DNA of 64,000 nucleotides. It comes from Siphonodentalium dalli (taxonomy: Eukaryota; Mollusca; Scaphopoda; Gadilida; Siphonodentaliidae). The notes below the pieces were generated by a model. The model was not told the DNA's origin. It searched no databases and saw nothing but the letters and a program-made list of their open reading frames with translations. The stretch is taken from NCBI GenBank assembly GCA_032622095.1, contig CP136068.1:187915309-187979308 (forward strand). Direction: 5' to 3'. Both the position numbers and the translations under genes were made by a program. Positions within the stretch are counted from its first letter, which is position 1; the number at the start of each line of letters is the position of its first letter. Of the stretch, positions 59,101-64,000 are shown piece by piece.

Positions 59101-60755
59101 CACAATGTGGTCAATGAGCCGGTTCCAATGATATCCATATTTGTATGGTTTTATTGAGACAGACCCAAGATAATTTAGGCTGTTGAAGCTTTATTTGGCC
59201 AGTTTTGGCCGGTTTGTTGGGTAAAGGGTTAAACTAATGAGTTATATTTTTCATGTACCTCTGCAGATGGGTGTTCAAATATCAAACTGGGTGAAAAATA
59301 TTTCCTATTTTTGTATCATAGAGTTATAGAACATTATCAAGTCTTGAAATAGTGTGTCGGTAAATTGCAGAATGAGGTCCACATAGGGTGAATTTAGGGA
59401 CACTATCTTGCACAGCTGGCTAGCATTGCCAAATTCACCCTCTGGGAACCTCATTCTACTTAGGCCTCAACTGCTATGGGAGATAGACGATCAGATTGAA
59501 TTTCCCCAGTTAAAGTTTGTGATGTTCACCCATTAGTCACCCCGATTATGCATTTTAAATATCTTCTGCAAAGTAGGGGATATAGAAACTGAACAGAAGG
59601 GGAAAATATTAATTTGAGACTATTAGTACATCCCAGATGATGAGGCCTAAGCAGAATGAGGTCACCAGAGGGTGAATTTAGTAATGCTAGCCTGCTGTGC
59701 GAGGTAGCGTCACTAAATTAACCCTCTGGGGACCTCATTCTGCAAATGACAGACACACTATTTCAAGACTTTTCAAATATACACTCTTTTTTTTTTTAAA
59801 GTGCTGAGTTCTATTTTTCATGCACCCATGCAGAAAAGTTCAAATAATACATCATAGATCTGCATACCAGTTAAGTTATAGAACATTAATGCATACTGAA
59901 TATATGATTGAATTCATAGAAATAAATATTCATCGGTTGTTATATATTCATCGGATATTATATATTCATCGGATGTTATATATTTTCATTTTCATAGTAA
60001 CTTTATATTTGTTGTTAATTTATTTACTTTATTTACTTTACTTCTTAGGCTAAAACTCCACTAGTTTCAAATAATATCAGTTAATATCACATGAAACCCC
60101 TATAATATCAGTGAAAAATCCATTACATATTTTCTTATCTGTCACTAGTGGCTAATAGTCCAAGCGGTAATCACTTTCATTGTATACCTGCACGTGTGAC
60201 GTCATTTTGCTTCCGTACCAAAAGATAAACAAATTATATTATATTATTGACAAAATAATGTTATATAAAAATGTTACCAATAAATAACCCAATAGACGTC
60301 AAATAAAGACGAAACTAAACTTAAAAGGGACCATATTTCATTGCGCATGTAGCGCAGTACTGACGTATAGTGGTGAAGTGTCTGAGCCAACACCAGACTT
60401 GTATACAGTTTGCGTGTTCTCTACAGAGCTGATGTTGCTAAAAAGGCATAAGGCCTCAGTTTTTTTCATGTGAAATACAAGATCTTCAACTCGTTATGTT
60501 GGGATATAAGATTTTATGAAACTCGTTTCATAAATTTGATTCACAACTCGTCTACGACTCGTTGTGAATCAAATTTATCAAACTCGTTTCATAAAATCTT
60601 ATATCCCAACATAACTCGTTGGCAATCCTCTATGTCTACAATTCTGTCAATTTTGGATTATTGATCATTGTTATAACATAAAATGGAATTGCCAACTAAC
60701 CTGTAAAATTGTGCTATTCTGGCAGTGAACGCTGCTGCTGGATCCGAGACATTCC
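35115..60755 (-). CDS. ACAA1: Peroxisomal 3-ketoacyl-CoA thiolase gene, 3' ten exons (5' end outside window)
   Basis: Ten exons on the minus strand, in transcript order: A 60701-60755, B 58681-58760, C 57162-57204, D 55704-55805, E 53096-53176, F 50382-50478, G 47744-47834, H 45452-45631, I 40813-41014, J 35115-35190. All nine junctions use GT-AG and keep one open frame of 334 codons plus stop. The product carries the three thiolase signatures: [17 protein letters not shown] (acyl-accepting Cys, exon B), [19 protein letters not shown] (His, exon I) and [12 protein letters not shown] (second Cys, exon J), plus the NEAF motif. It follows animal ACAA1 from about residue 90 to the end, so the enzyme should perform the last, thiolytic step of peroxisomal beta-oxidation. 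The first exons, the start codon and the usual N-terminal PTS2 signal lie beyond the right edge. Introns range from 1.4 to 5.6 kb and all carry repeats. All catalytic residues in the visible part are intact. Confidence 0.95.
35498..36690 (+). mobile_element. Pearl/HINE-like element in ACAA1 intron I-J, copy 1
   Basis: Starts AGTGTCAATGACACTGTAGC, holds five to six units of about 110-160 bp with AAATCCAAGATGGCTGCTGG and GAAGTTTGGTGATGAT, then GTTGACGGACACACGG and ends in the TAAAGTTGAGCTA hairpin side. The ends are short inverted repeats (TAGCTCAAC / GTTGAGCTA). Confidence 0.7.
36700..36850. mobile_element. GCAGAATGAGG MITE fragment
   Basis: One hairpin (36752-36842) with part of the element centre (TTCTATAGAAATTTGATAAA) on the left, as at 34340 inverted. 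Confidence 0.65.
36888..38362 (+). mobile_element. Pearl/HINE-like element, copy 2
   Basis: Head AGTGTCAATGACACTGTAGC + TCAACTTAGGTAGGGGAATA, then eight or more units of about 155-165 bp with CAAAGGATTTAGTCATG, AAATCCAAGATGGCTGCTGG, GACTCGTTCCCATCTACATG and CATGACAAATTTCATG, and a tail GACGGACACACGGACGACGG plus the hairpin AGCTCAAACTTAC..GTAAGTTGAGCT. Confidence 0.75.
38363..38847. other. Non-coding intron sequence
   Basis: Between two tandem-repeat elements; AT-rich and nothing recognised. Confidence 0.5.
38848..40402 (+). mobile_element. Pearl/HINE-like element, copy 3
   Basis: Same 95-bp head as copy 2 and the same tail and terminal hairpin (40371-40400). Nine or so internal units. Unit order differs from copy 2, so amplification was independent. 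Confidence 0.75.
40466..40588. repeat. Hairpin, CCCTCATAATTG..CAATTATGAGGG
   Basis: Inverted ends CCCTCATAATTG / CCAATTATGAGGG with partial pairing inside (TTGGCTTCGGCAAATG / GGCTTCGGCATTGCTG). Confidence 0.6.
40813..41014 (-). CDS. ACAA1: ACAA1 exon I, catalytic histidine exon
   Basis: A 202-bp exon starting [19 protein letters not shown] and containing [16 protein letters not shown], the thiolase signature with the catalytic His. It ends [10 protein letters not shown]. Acceptor GAATTTTCAG, donor GACAG|GTAACT at 40812. The split Arg codon (AG|G) is completed by exon J 5.6 kb downstream. Confidence 0.96.
41107..41790 (-). repeat. 3' LTR
   Basis: 684 bp, near-identical to 42754-43437. Carries an AATAAA on the minus strand (41198-41203), suited to polyadenylation of the element transcript. 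The last codons of the chromodomain ORF run into it. Confidence 0.93.
41763..42707 (-). CDS. Retroelement-borne chromodomain protein, 314 aa
   Basis: An uninterrupted ORF beginning 47 bp after the 5' LTR and stopping 28 bp inside the 3' LTR. Residues about 1-75 include a basic stretch [14 protein letters not shown]. Residues about 75-200 are Gln/Ser/Thr-rich and probably disordered. Residues about 208-262 form a chromodomain: [27 protein letters not shown]. Aromatic-cage positions read Phe, Trp and Ser, so the third is lost. In Ty3/Gypsy chromoviruses such domains sit at the integrase C-terminus and guide insertion into marked chromatin; here the domain stands without integrase. Role is unknown; it may tether the RNP or an integrase supplied in trans. 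Confidence 0.85.
   Translation of the reverse strand: MFNVIPINIQNLLGSLNLQEKELTWGLKVQQNTTTLTLSWHKLAHQFSSSKPRSSSTLRRDNHRMRQYNDKKNQQLSQQLPHSHSIQNQKAQQDIPGCSAIRTMTDNSSDNLKTVSSQTNPIKHPLLVNSTMQATPLTNEASVQYSGEKVPTRNSSIQTKPSTSELGIQHSDITNIPQRSAFSQTPTGDEEPCIVEQTGQMNHGGYMRFTEKVLKYRINRYEQRPEYLIKWRDSPHSENTWMDECELDDAARRYVLKHGQYIPGKPPPLVPIQAMDQGLATPLRSTDLHHSNFQNAGRIQAERRGYITGPYSPY
42754..43437 (-). repeat. 5' LTR
   Basis: 684 bp, begins TATCACTGGGCC and ends ACCCGTTATA on the minus strand. Differs from the 3' LTR by at least one base (CCCAGTGATA versus CCCGGTGATA on the plus strand). Same length as its partner. Confidence 0.93.
43534..44784. mobile_element. Non-autonomous hAT-like element
   Basis: TIRs TAGGGACCTGCGAAT / ATTCGCAGATCCCTA, followed inward by CGAGATTCGATTCGATGTCG in both arms. 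Flanked by ATTATAAT (43526-43533) and ATTAAAAT (44785-44792), a 7/8 target duplication. 1251 bp with no transposase. A terminal fragment of the same family is at 55912-55965. Confidence 0.82.
45452..45631 (-). CDS. ACAA1: ACAA1 exon H
   Basis: A 180-bp exon encoding [11 protein letters not shown], then [16 protein letters not shown] and [14 protein letters not shown], all hallmark blocks of ACAA1. Acceptor AACTTTCAG, donor AAGCAG|GTATTAA at 45451. It opens the second thiolase half; splice phases fit exons G (G|GT) and I (G|GA). Confidence 0.95.
45632..46918. other. Intron G-H, no recognised element
   Basis: Unclassified AT-rich intron sequence with ATGACGTCA-like sites near 45880. Confidence 0.45.
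46938..47093. repeat. GC-rich long hairpin in intron G-H
   Basis: Arms of about 65 bp: ACAGTTATCACCC, GTGAGACACGGGGACTTGT, CTCGACCTGGAATGTCACCC on the left pair with GGGTGACATTCCAGGTCTCGAG, AATCCCTGTGTCTCAC and GCGATAACTGT on the right; loop about 16 bp. Much more GC-rich than its surroundings. Confidence 0.85.
47588..47743 (-). repeat. 27-bp tandem array next to exon G ending in a duplicate of exon end + donor
   Basis: Four units of ATGTACTGAACGGACGGACGGATGGAC (shown here as ATGTACTGAACGG + ACGGACGGATGGAC) lie between 47635 and 47740. At 47590-47607 the plus strand reads ACATGTACTGACCTGCAG, identical to the exon G end plus first intron bases (CTGCAG|GTCAGTACATGT on the minus strand). The array therefore appears to have arisen from a duplication that included the donor. 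Confidence 0.75.
47744..47834 (-). CDS. ACAA1: ACAA1 exon G
   Basis: A 91-bp exon encoding [15 protein letters not shown], then [15 protein letters not shown], the LxKLKPAFK-DG-TTAG segment of thiolases. Acceptor TTTGTTCAG, donor GCAG|GTCAGT at 47743. The donor-proximal intron is a 27-bp tandem repeat ending in another copy of the exon end and donor. Confidence 0.93.
47940..48180. mobile_element. GCAGAATGAGG MITE, partial copy
   Basis: Centre sequence (TATATCCCCAAATTGGCAGA, TTGCATAATTGTGG) followed by one hairpin at 48083-48177. Confidence 0.7.
48370..48623. mobile_element. CAAGCCTTG palindromic MITE, 8-bp TSD TTTATAAA
   Basis: 254 bp, begins CAAGCCTTGAAATAGGGTGT and ends ACACCCTATTTCAAGGCTTG, flanked by TTTATAAA at 48362-48369 and 48624-48631. 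Nearly perfect palindrome over its whole length, in ACAA1 intron F-G. Confidence 0.9.
48632..49730. other. Intron F-G, nothing recognised
   Basis: AT-rich; a short frame at 49053-49280 has no family resemblance. Confidence 0.5.
49735..50340 (+). repeat. Pearl/HINE-like tandem repeat element
   Basis: Three units of about 170-190 bp with CATATACATGTTGCA, AGCAATATATGGG and GTTGATTACACAATGAA, then ACAGACAGACGGAGGTCATT and a terminal hairpin GTCCCCCGAAATGTTTTGGGGGAC (given as GTCCCCCG..TTGGGGGAC). Confidence 0.65.
50382..50478 (-). CDS. ACAA1: ACAA1 exon F
   Basis: A 97-bp exon encoding [17 protein letters not shown], then [15 protein letters not shown]. This matches the family segment around EIVPVTT and RSIT. 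Acceptor TATTCACAG, consensus donor ACA|GTAAGT at 50381; phase 0 into exon G. Confidence 0.93.
50685..50928. mobile_element. GCAGAATGAGG MITE, partial copy
   Basis: Centre (TTGCATAATCAAGGTCC, ATTTGGGAACTTCAATCT) and one hairpin (50815-50898), ending GGCACACTAAACTCAGGCTTG. Confidence 0.7.
51320..51582 (-). pseudogene. Five tandem copies of the exon E end plus donor (distal part of array)
   Basis: Five units of about 54-56 bp, each containing on the minus strand ACCRATTTTCA, CGTCTCCCAGAACAG and a GTAAAA or GTCAAA donor, joined by an AT-rich linker (ATGTATTATGTAAG). The junction sits at an ATG shared by exon and intron, a plausible microhomology. The array continues on the other side of the insertion at 51583-52981. 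Confidence 0.9.
51583..52981. mobile_element. TA-flanked TIR element inserted in the exon E copy array
   Basis: TIRs CCGTACTGACCCG / CGGGTCAGTACGG with TA on both sides (51581-51582, 52982-52983). Subterminal GTGGGCTTAAACACG-type repeats occur at both ends. 1399 bp without a transposase. TA duplication fits Tc1/mariner-like classes, but the class is not established. It interrupts the tandem array of exon E copies. Confidence 0.8.
52982..53095 (-). pseudogene. Two tandem copies of the exon E end plus donor (proximal part of array)
   Basis: Going from the real donor into the intron, the sequence from the exon codons D-Q-F to the donor (CCCAGAACAG|GTAAAA) recurs at about 53041-53078 and 52990-53030. 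The copies carry small changes (TCTCAC to TTTTCAC; CTGGGAGA to CTGAGAGA on the plus strand). They end where a 1.4-kb TA-flanked element has been inserted. Confidence 0.9.
53096..53176 (-). CDS. ACAA1: ACAA1 exon E
   Basis: An 81-bp exon encoding [20 protein letters not shown] then S-L-V-S-Q-N, the TSENVAExFGI segment of peroxisomal thiolase. Acceptor ATATTTCAG, donor AACAG|GTAAAA at 53095. The final 33-35 bp and the donor are copied seven times downstream in the intron (two copies adjacent, five beyond an inserted transposon). Confidence 0.93.
53305..53455. repeat. Long hairpin in intron D-E
   Basis: Arms CAGTTTATAGCGGAATTTAC / GTAAATTCCGCTATAAACTG and AGGTCTGGA / TCCAGACC, loop around 53375. 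Same layout as 30936 and 60481 with different arm sequence. Confidence 0.8.
53945..54268 (+). mobile_element. Interspersed repeat with ACTAGCTGATGTGCCCG head and ATATATA tail
   Basis: Head ACTAGCTGATGTGCCCGACT, internal ACCAAATTTGAGTCGGATCG, (ACAT)n, and tail TTCCAAAATATATAATAGG. The same plan, with different sequence, forms the repeats at 61.1-64 kb. Probably a retroposed family; class not determined. Confidence 0.6.
54543..54848. repeat. 32-bp minisatellite, about nine units
   Basis: Unit CCAATTTACACCCTATATCA + CCCTTCTATGAT, nearly invariant, degenerating at the right end. Confidence 0.95.
54849..55261. other. Intron D-E, nothing recognised
   Basis: AT-rich intron sequence. Confidence 0.5.
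55262..55402. repeat. Imperfect long hairpin
   Basis: CAATTCTATACAATATTTAT and AAATTTGATTCGAG pair imperfectly with ATAAATTTCGTATAGAATTG and CTTGAATCAAATTT. Confidence 0.65.
55502..55635. mobile_element. CAAGCCTTG MITE, half copy
   Basis: Starts CAAGCCTTGAAATAGCGTGT and stops after the first hairpin at GCTTACACCTCAGC, the midpoint of the full palindrome. Confidence 0.75.
55704..55805 (-). CDS. ACAA1: ACAA1 exon D
   Basis: A 102-bp exon that opens with F-E-S-M (family: V-E-S-M) and closes with C-L-I-P-M-G, the well-conserved motif before TSENVAE. The middle ([12 protein letters not shown]) is diverged from vertebrate ACAA1, as expected for the loop domain. Acceptor TTATTTTTAG, donor ATGGG|GTAAAT at 55703. 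Frame is maintained into exon E (GG|A). Confidence 0.9.
55806..56970. other. Intron C-D, hAT fragment and unclassified sequence
   Basis: 55912-55965 is an end fragment of the 43534-44784 hAT-like family (TATTCGATTCGAGATTCGAT). The rest is not recognised. Confidence 0.5.
56975..57115. repeat. Near-perfect hairpin 47 bp from exon C
   Basis: Arms of about 58 bp: GAACCGCATGAGTGTCTGGA, TTTTGATGAATTATCGCACG, TTTGTTGGCGGA on the left, complement on the right; loop about 22 bp containing GATACGTCCCGCACTCGAGG. A transcript of the gene would form this stem just after the exon C donor. Confidence 0.88.
57162..57204 (-). CDS. ACAA1: ACAA1 exon C (43-bp microexon-like)
   Basis: A very short exon encoding [13 protein letters not shown], which matches the AGGIxNGSYDxG segment following the active-site helix of ACAA1. 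Acceptor TTATTACAG, donor GCTGG|GTATGT at 57161. The split codons join exon B (G|GT) and exon D (GG|T) in frame. A 58-bp-arm hairpin lies 47 bp downstream in the intron. Confidence 0.9.
57265..58352. mobile_element. hAT-like element carrying a 97-bp tandem array
   Basis: TIRs TAGGGGCGCCGGAAG / CTTCCGGCGCCCCTG with TGTACAAT (57257-57264) and TGTAAAAT (58353-58360), a 7/8 target duplication. Subterminal GGCAGGGGGG blocks are inverted. Between them are seven units of about 97 bp (57535-58235) with GGGCAGTAGCCTCTATACGG and GGGTGGCGGGATGGGGTGGT. No transposase. Confidence 0.85.
58556..58680 (-). pseudogene. Two decayed tandem copies of the exon B 3' half plus splice donor
   Basis: Exact 61-bp spacing: the motif CCAGCGATGTTC begins at 58558, 58619 and 58680, the last belonging to the real exon. 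Each copy holds the end of exon B from the V-N-R codons through AACATCGCTG plus the donor and first intron bases. In the copy nearest the exon the Leu-Gln pair reads Leu-stop. In the distal copy Cys-Ser-Ser has become Cys-Ser-Trp. They are therefore non-coding duplicates inside the intron, although each keeps the G|GTAG donor sequence. Confidence 0.9.
58681..58760 (-). CDS. ACAA1: ACAA1 exon B, active-site cysteine exon
   Basis: An 80-bp exon encoding [10 protein letters not shown] followed by [17 protein letters not shown]. The Cys of Q-C-S-S-G is the nucleophile that carries the acyl group in thiolases. Acceptor TATTTTTCAG, donor GCTG|GTAGGT at 58680. The last 48 bp of this exon and the first 13 bp of the intron are repeated twice more just downstream (58558-58680) as decayed copies. 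Confidence 0.95.
58848..59232. mobile_element. piggyBac-like MITE, copy 2
   Basis: TTAA at 58848-58851 and 59229-59232, termini CCCTTTACCCAACA / TTGTTGGGTAAAGGG, and both internal hairpins as in copy 1. The right part carries about 75 extra bases (59090-59165) and the centre is shorter. Confidence 0.8.
59338..59771. mobile_element. CAAGTCTTG/GCAGAATGAGG MITE, full-length form with centre
   Basis: Two hairpins (59368-59460 and 59650-59745) flank a 190-bp centre. Ends CAAGTCTTGAAATAG and CTATTTCAAGACTT. Shows the long form from which the short palindromes at 26418 and 48370 could derive by loss of the centre. Target duplication not clear. Confidence 0.75.
59772..60480. other. Intron A-B, nothing recognised
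   Basis: AT-rich; short ATATTCATCGG repeats at 59925-59985. Confidence 0.5.
60481..60637. repeat. Long hairpin in intron A-B
   Basis: Arms of about 70 bp: GTTATGTTGGGATATAAGAT, TTTATGAAACTCG, AAATTTGATTCACAA pair with their complements, loop around CTCGTCTACGAC. Lies 64 bp from exon A. Confidence 0.88.
60701..60755 (-). CDS. ACAA1: ACAA1 exon A (first visible exon)
   Basis: A 55-bp exon encoding [17 protein letters not shown], matching the thiolase stretch that ends in ARIAQF. The acceptor reads TTTTTCAG before 60755 and the donor is ACAG|GTTAGT at 60700. It starts with two bases (GG) of a split Gly codon and ends with AG of a codon completed to Ser by exon B. The preceding exon, expected to end in the ICVG region of the family, is not visible between here and 64000. 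Confidence 0.9.
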
Positions 60756-60776
60756 CTGAAAAAGCAGAAATTTCAG

Positions 60777-61112
60777 TGGCTCATTTAGTTGTTCCCCCTC
60801 AGTGGCTCATTTAGTTGTTCCCCCTCAGTTTAATTTCAGTGGCTCATTTAGTTGTTCCCCCTCAGTGGCTCATTTAGTTGTTCCCCCTCAGTTTAATTTC
60901 AGTGGCTCATTTAGTTGTTCCCCCTCAGTCAGTGGCTCATTTAGTTGTTCCCCCTCAGTCAGTGGCTCATTTAGTTGTTCCCCCACAGTTTAATTTCAGT
61001 GGCTCATTTAGTTGTTCCCCCACAGTTTAATTTCAGTGGCTCATTTAGTTGTTCCCCCTCAGTGGCTCATTTAGTTGTTCCCCCTCAGTTTAATTTCAGT
61101 GGCTCATTTAGT
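60777..61112. repeat. 26-bp minisatellite
   Basis: Unit CAGTGGCTCATTTAGTTG + TTCCCCCT, eleven copies, some with an 11-bp insert (CAGTTTAATTT). Runs directly into the next repeat at GTTGTCGCACGGGC. Confidence 0.93.
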
Positions 61113-61505
61113 TGTTGTCGCACGGGCTTGGCGACCCGATAAAATTCGTATCCGGGGCAAGATACATTCACATAGCAAATTTCAAGTCGATAGCTCCACC
61201 CGTTTCCGAGATCTGGTCTGCGCAATGCGCGAAGCTGGCGTCGCACGGGCTCGGCGACCCGATAAAATTTTTATCCGGGGCAAGATACATTCACATAGCA
61301 AATTTCAAGTCGATAGCTCCACCCGTTTCCGAGATCTCGTCTGCGCATGCGCGAAGCGGGCGCCGAACGGGCTCGCCAATACGACAACGACGACCGCCTG
61401 GTCAAACTACACACATGTACCAAGTTTCGTCCCGATCGGTCGAGAATCGTAGATTTGTATAAATGACATACAGACATACATACATACAGAGGTCTTCAAA
61501 ATATA
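61113..61505 (+). mobile_element. 5'-truncated interspersed repeat (GATAGCTCCACCCG family)
   Basis: Two internal units with GATACATTCACATAGCAAAT and GATAGCTCCACCCGTTTCCG, then GTTTCGTCCCGATCGGTCGA, (ACAT)n and AAAATATATAGGAGACTAGC. Lacks the GCAGGTTAGCCCGCC head. Confidence 0.75.
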
Positions 61506-61991
61506 TAGGAGACTAGCAGGTTAGCCCGCCACCGGCGGCTTGTCCGAAACATGACATTTTTATATATATATTTTTTTAATTTTTAGCTCCACGCGTTTCA
61601 ATAAGAAAAATTTGTACCCGGTAGCTCCACCCGTTTCCGAGATCTGGTCTGCGCATGCGCGAAGCTGGCGTCGCACGGGCTCGGCGACCCGATAAAATTT
61701 GTACCCGGCGCAAGATACATTCACATACCAAATTTCAAGTCGATAGCTCCACCCGTTTCCGATATCTCGTCTGCGCATGCGCTGCACGGGCGTCGCACGG
61801 GCTCGCCAATACGACAGCGACGACCACCTGGTCAAACTACACTCACGTACCAAGTTTCGTCCCGATCGGTCGAGGTGTTGGTATCTGATGCAAAAGACGA
61901 AATTGTGAGTGTTGGTCAATAGTCCCCGCCGTGAACCTCATCGTCGCAAAGAGCGGACAGTCAATTAACCCCGTTGTGAACCTCAATCACC
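61506..61991 (+). mobile_element. Interspersed repeat, copy identical to 63515-64000
   Basis: Head TAGCAGGTTAGCCCGCCACC, then the GATAGCTCCACCCG units and GTTTCGTCCCGATCGG, continuing to CCCCGTTGTGAACCTCAATC. Matches the right edge of the window at a constant offset of 2009 bp. Confidence 0.85.
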
Positions 61992-62704
61992 AACGCGACG
62001 TAAACATGTGTTGCGTTCTAAAAATAGGAAAGCACTTTCTCTCGGCATAATTCTGCAGATGCTAATAACGTTGCTCCCCGTAGGTAGCAATATCGTTGTT
62101 GTTGATATTTACGGCTTGGGGGCTATTTTCTTATTTAGCAAGTTTGAGCTCAATCGGTTCGAGTCTATAAAGGACACACTCATATATATGACACTTCCCG
62201 TGGGTAGCAAGTTTGCATGAGCTCAATCGGCATTCCCTGGAATTTCCCGTAGATTGGCAGATTCCAGTAGCTTTATAACGATATATCTGGGGAGAAATCT
62301 GATGCTATATTCGTGATTATCTGGGATGATTTCGGTATATAACTATATACTGTAAAACAAAGCGCGCCATCCGTACTCGCAGGGTTGGTCAGAAACAAAT
62401 GTTTTTTAAATTTAATGTATGTTCCGTATATCTCTCTGCAGATGCAAATAACGTTGAATGGTAAACAGACGCTCTTTATAGAGATGCGTCAAAAACAAAC
62501 GCTCATTAAATAATCACTTGATTAACCCACGCCGTGCCTTTGCGGTGATTTGAGATTGGAGAACGGGTGCTCTGAGCTTTTCTAAACTGCGACCACGGTC
62601 GTGTCGGTGGGATTTGACACTTACATAGGAAGTTTGAGCTCAATCTGTACACGCGTTTTGGATTCTATGAAGTACACACAAACATATATACGAAGTCTCA
62701 AAAT
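61992..62704. other. Degenerate members of the same repeat superfamily
   Basis: Contains AGCAAGTTTGAGCTCAATCG twice and AGTCTCAAAATATATAGT at 62694, the tail motif of these repeats, in otherwise unrecognised sequence. Confidence 0.5.
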
Positions 62705-63330
62705 ATATAGTACTAGCAGGTTAGCCCGCCACCGGCGGCTTGTCCGAAACATGACATTTTTATATAAACTTTTTTAATTTTTAGCTCCACGCGTTTCAAT
62801 AAGTAAAATTTGTACCCGGTAGCTCCACCAGTTTCCGAGATCTGGTCTGCGCATGAAAATTTGTACCCGGCGCAAGATACATTCACATGCCAAATTTCAA
62901 GTCGATAGCTCCACCCGTTTCCGAGATCTCGTCTGCGCATGCGCTGCACGGGCATCGCACGGGCTCGGCGACCCGATAAAATTTGTACCCGGCGCAAGAT
63001 ACATTCACATAGCAAATTTCAAGTCGATAGCTCCACCCGTTTCCGAGATCTCGTCTGCGCATGCGCTGCACGGGCGTCGCACGTGCTCGGCGACCCGATA
63101 AAATTTGTACCCGGCGCAAGATACATTCACGTAGCAAATTTCAAGTCGATAGCTCCACCCGTTTCCGAGATCTCGTCTGCGCATGCGCTGCACGGGCGTC
63201 GCACGGGCTCGCCAATACGACAACGACCACCGCCTGGTCAAACTACACACACGTACCAAGTTTCGTCCCGATCGGTCGAGAATCGTAGATTTGTATGAAG
63301 TACAACACACACACAAACATAAATATATAA
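62705..63330 (+). mobile_element. Interspersed repeat, expanded copy with four internal units
   Basis: Head TAGCAGGTTAGCCCGCCACC; four units of about 120 bp with GATAGCTCCACCCGTTTCCG and TGCGCATGCGCTGCACGGGC; tail with GTTTCGTCCCGATCGGTCGA and ATATATAAGAGAG. Open frames on both strands are by-products of the repeat. Confidence 0.8.
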
Positions 63331-63514
63331 GAGAGATATGTAAATTAGATAGATTGTATCAAAATATATAGGAGAGATATGTAAATGATCTACACACCAT
63401 TACTGGTGTTTGTCAAAGTTTAGTGGGGTATATCAATACTCATTCACGATCATATCATTGAGGTCCGGAGGGTGTGGGCTATCTCTCGAATACAAGGAGT
63501 TCTCAAAATATATA

Positions 63515-64000
63515 GAAGAGACTAGCAGGTTAGCCCGCCACCGGCGGCTTGTCCGAAACATGACATTTTTATATATATATTTTTTTAATTTTTAGCTCCA
63601 CGCGTTTCAATAAGAAAAATTTGTACCCGGTAGCTCCACCCGTTTCCGAGATCTGGTCTGCGCATGCGCGAAGCTGGCGTCGCACGGGCTCGGCGACCCG
63701 ATAAAATTTGTACCCGGCGCAAGATACATTCACATACCAAATTTCAAGTCGATAGCTCCACCCGTTTCCGATATCTCGTCTGCGCATGCGCTGCACGGGC
63801 GTCGCACGGGCTCGCCAATACGACAGCGACGACCACCTGGTCAAACTACACTCACGTACCAAGTTTCGTCCCGATCGGTCGAGGTGTTGGTATCTGATGC
63901 AAAAGACGAAATTGTGAGTGTTGGTCAATAGTCCCCGCCGTGAACCTCATCGTCGCAAAGAGCGGACAGTCAATTAACCCCGTTGTGAACCTCAATCACC
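63515..64000 (+). mobile_element. Interspersed repeat, duplicate of 61506-61991 (runs off window)
   Basis: Same sequence as 61506-61991 with no difference noticed by eye. The duplication may continue beyond the edge. Confidence 0.85.

Noticed and set aside
61075-63928. Many open frames of 75-125 codons on both strands
   Set aside because: All fall within the GATAGCTCCACCCG repeats, are present on both strands and repeat each other.

Overview
This is a window of eukaryotic nuclear DNA. It is AT-rich, gene-poor and dominated by transposable elements and tandem repeats. The only host gene I can support is peroxisomal 3-ketoacyl-CoA thiolase (ACAA1 type). It lies on the minus strand in ten short exons spread over more than 25 kb (60755 down to 35115), with GT-AG introns whose phases agree at every junction. 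The intron-rich animal gene plus the repeat content (arrays of 150-200 bp tandem units ending in GGACGG tracts and a hairpin, like bivalve 'pearl' and HINE elements) suggest a lophotrochozoan, most likely a marine mollusc. That taxonomic call is inference.

Layout. 1-2.4 kb: degenerate ACCCACCAACATCAT minisatellite and a poly-C dispersed repeat. 3.6-4.1 kb: piggyBac-like MITE with TTAA ends. 4.3-7.2 kb: possible TIR element containing pearl-like tandem repeats. 7.2-8.1 kb: LINE 3' fragment between 53-bp direct repeats. 9.4-12.3 kb: minisatellites, including a 33-bp array of about 30 units. 12.3-17.1 kb: repeats in inverted orientation rich in AAGATGGC motifs. 18.6-22.5 kb: a 3.9-kb near-perfect palindrome with an 8-bp target duplication. 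23-27 kb: minisatellite, MITEs and a pearl-like array. 27.5-30.2 kb: a 2.7-kb satellite of 19/20-bp units. 30.3-35 kb: more tandem repeats, hairpins and MITE copies.

35.1-60.8 kb is the thiolase gene. Its introns contain three tandem-repeat elements, a short LTR retrotransposon with a single chromodomain ORF, two or more hAT-like elements, a TA-flanked element, piggyBac-like and CAAGCCTTG-type MITEs, and several long hairpins. The 5' end of the gene (about 90 codons, including any PTS2 signal) lies beyond the right side of the window. 60.8-64 kb holds a 26-bp minisatellite and head-to-tail copies of an interspersed repeat, part of which is duplicated at an exact 2009-bp offset.

The most unusual observation is that four of the ten thiolase exons (B, E, G, J) have short tandem duplications that span their 3' boundary, copying exon end plus AG/GT (splice donor or donor-like) plus the start of the downstream sequence into the adjacent intron or 3' flank. 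One such array was later split by insertion of a 1.4-kb transposon. Everything else in the window looks like mobile or repetitive DNA without a host coding function.
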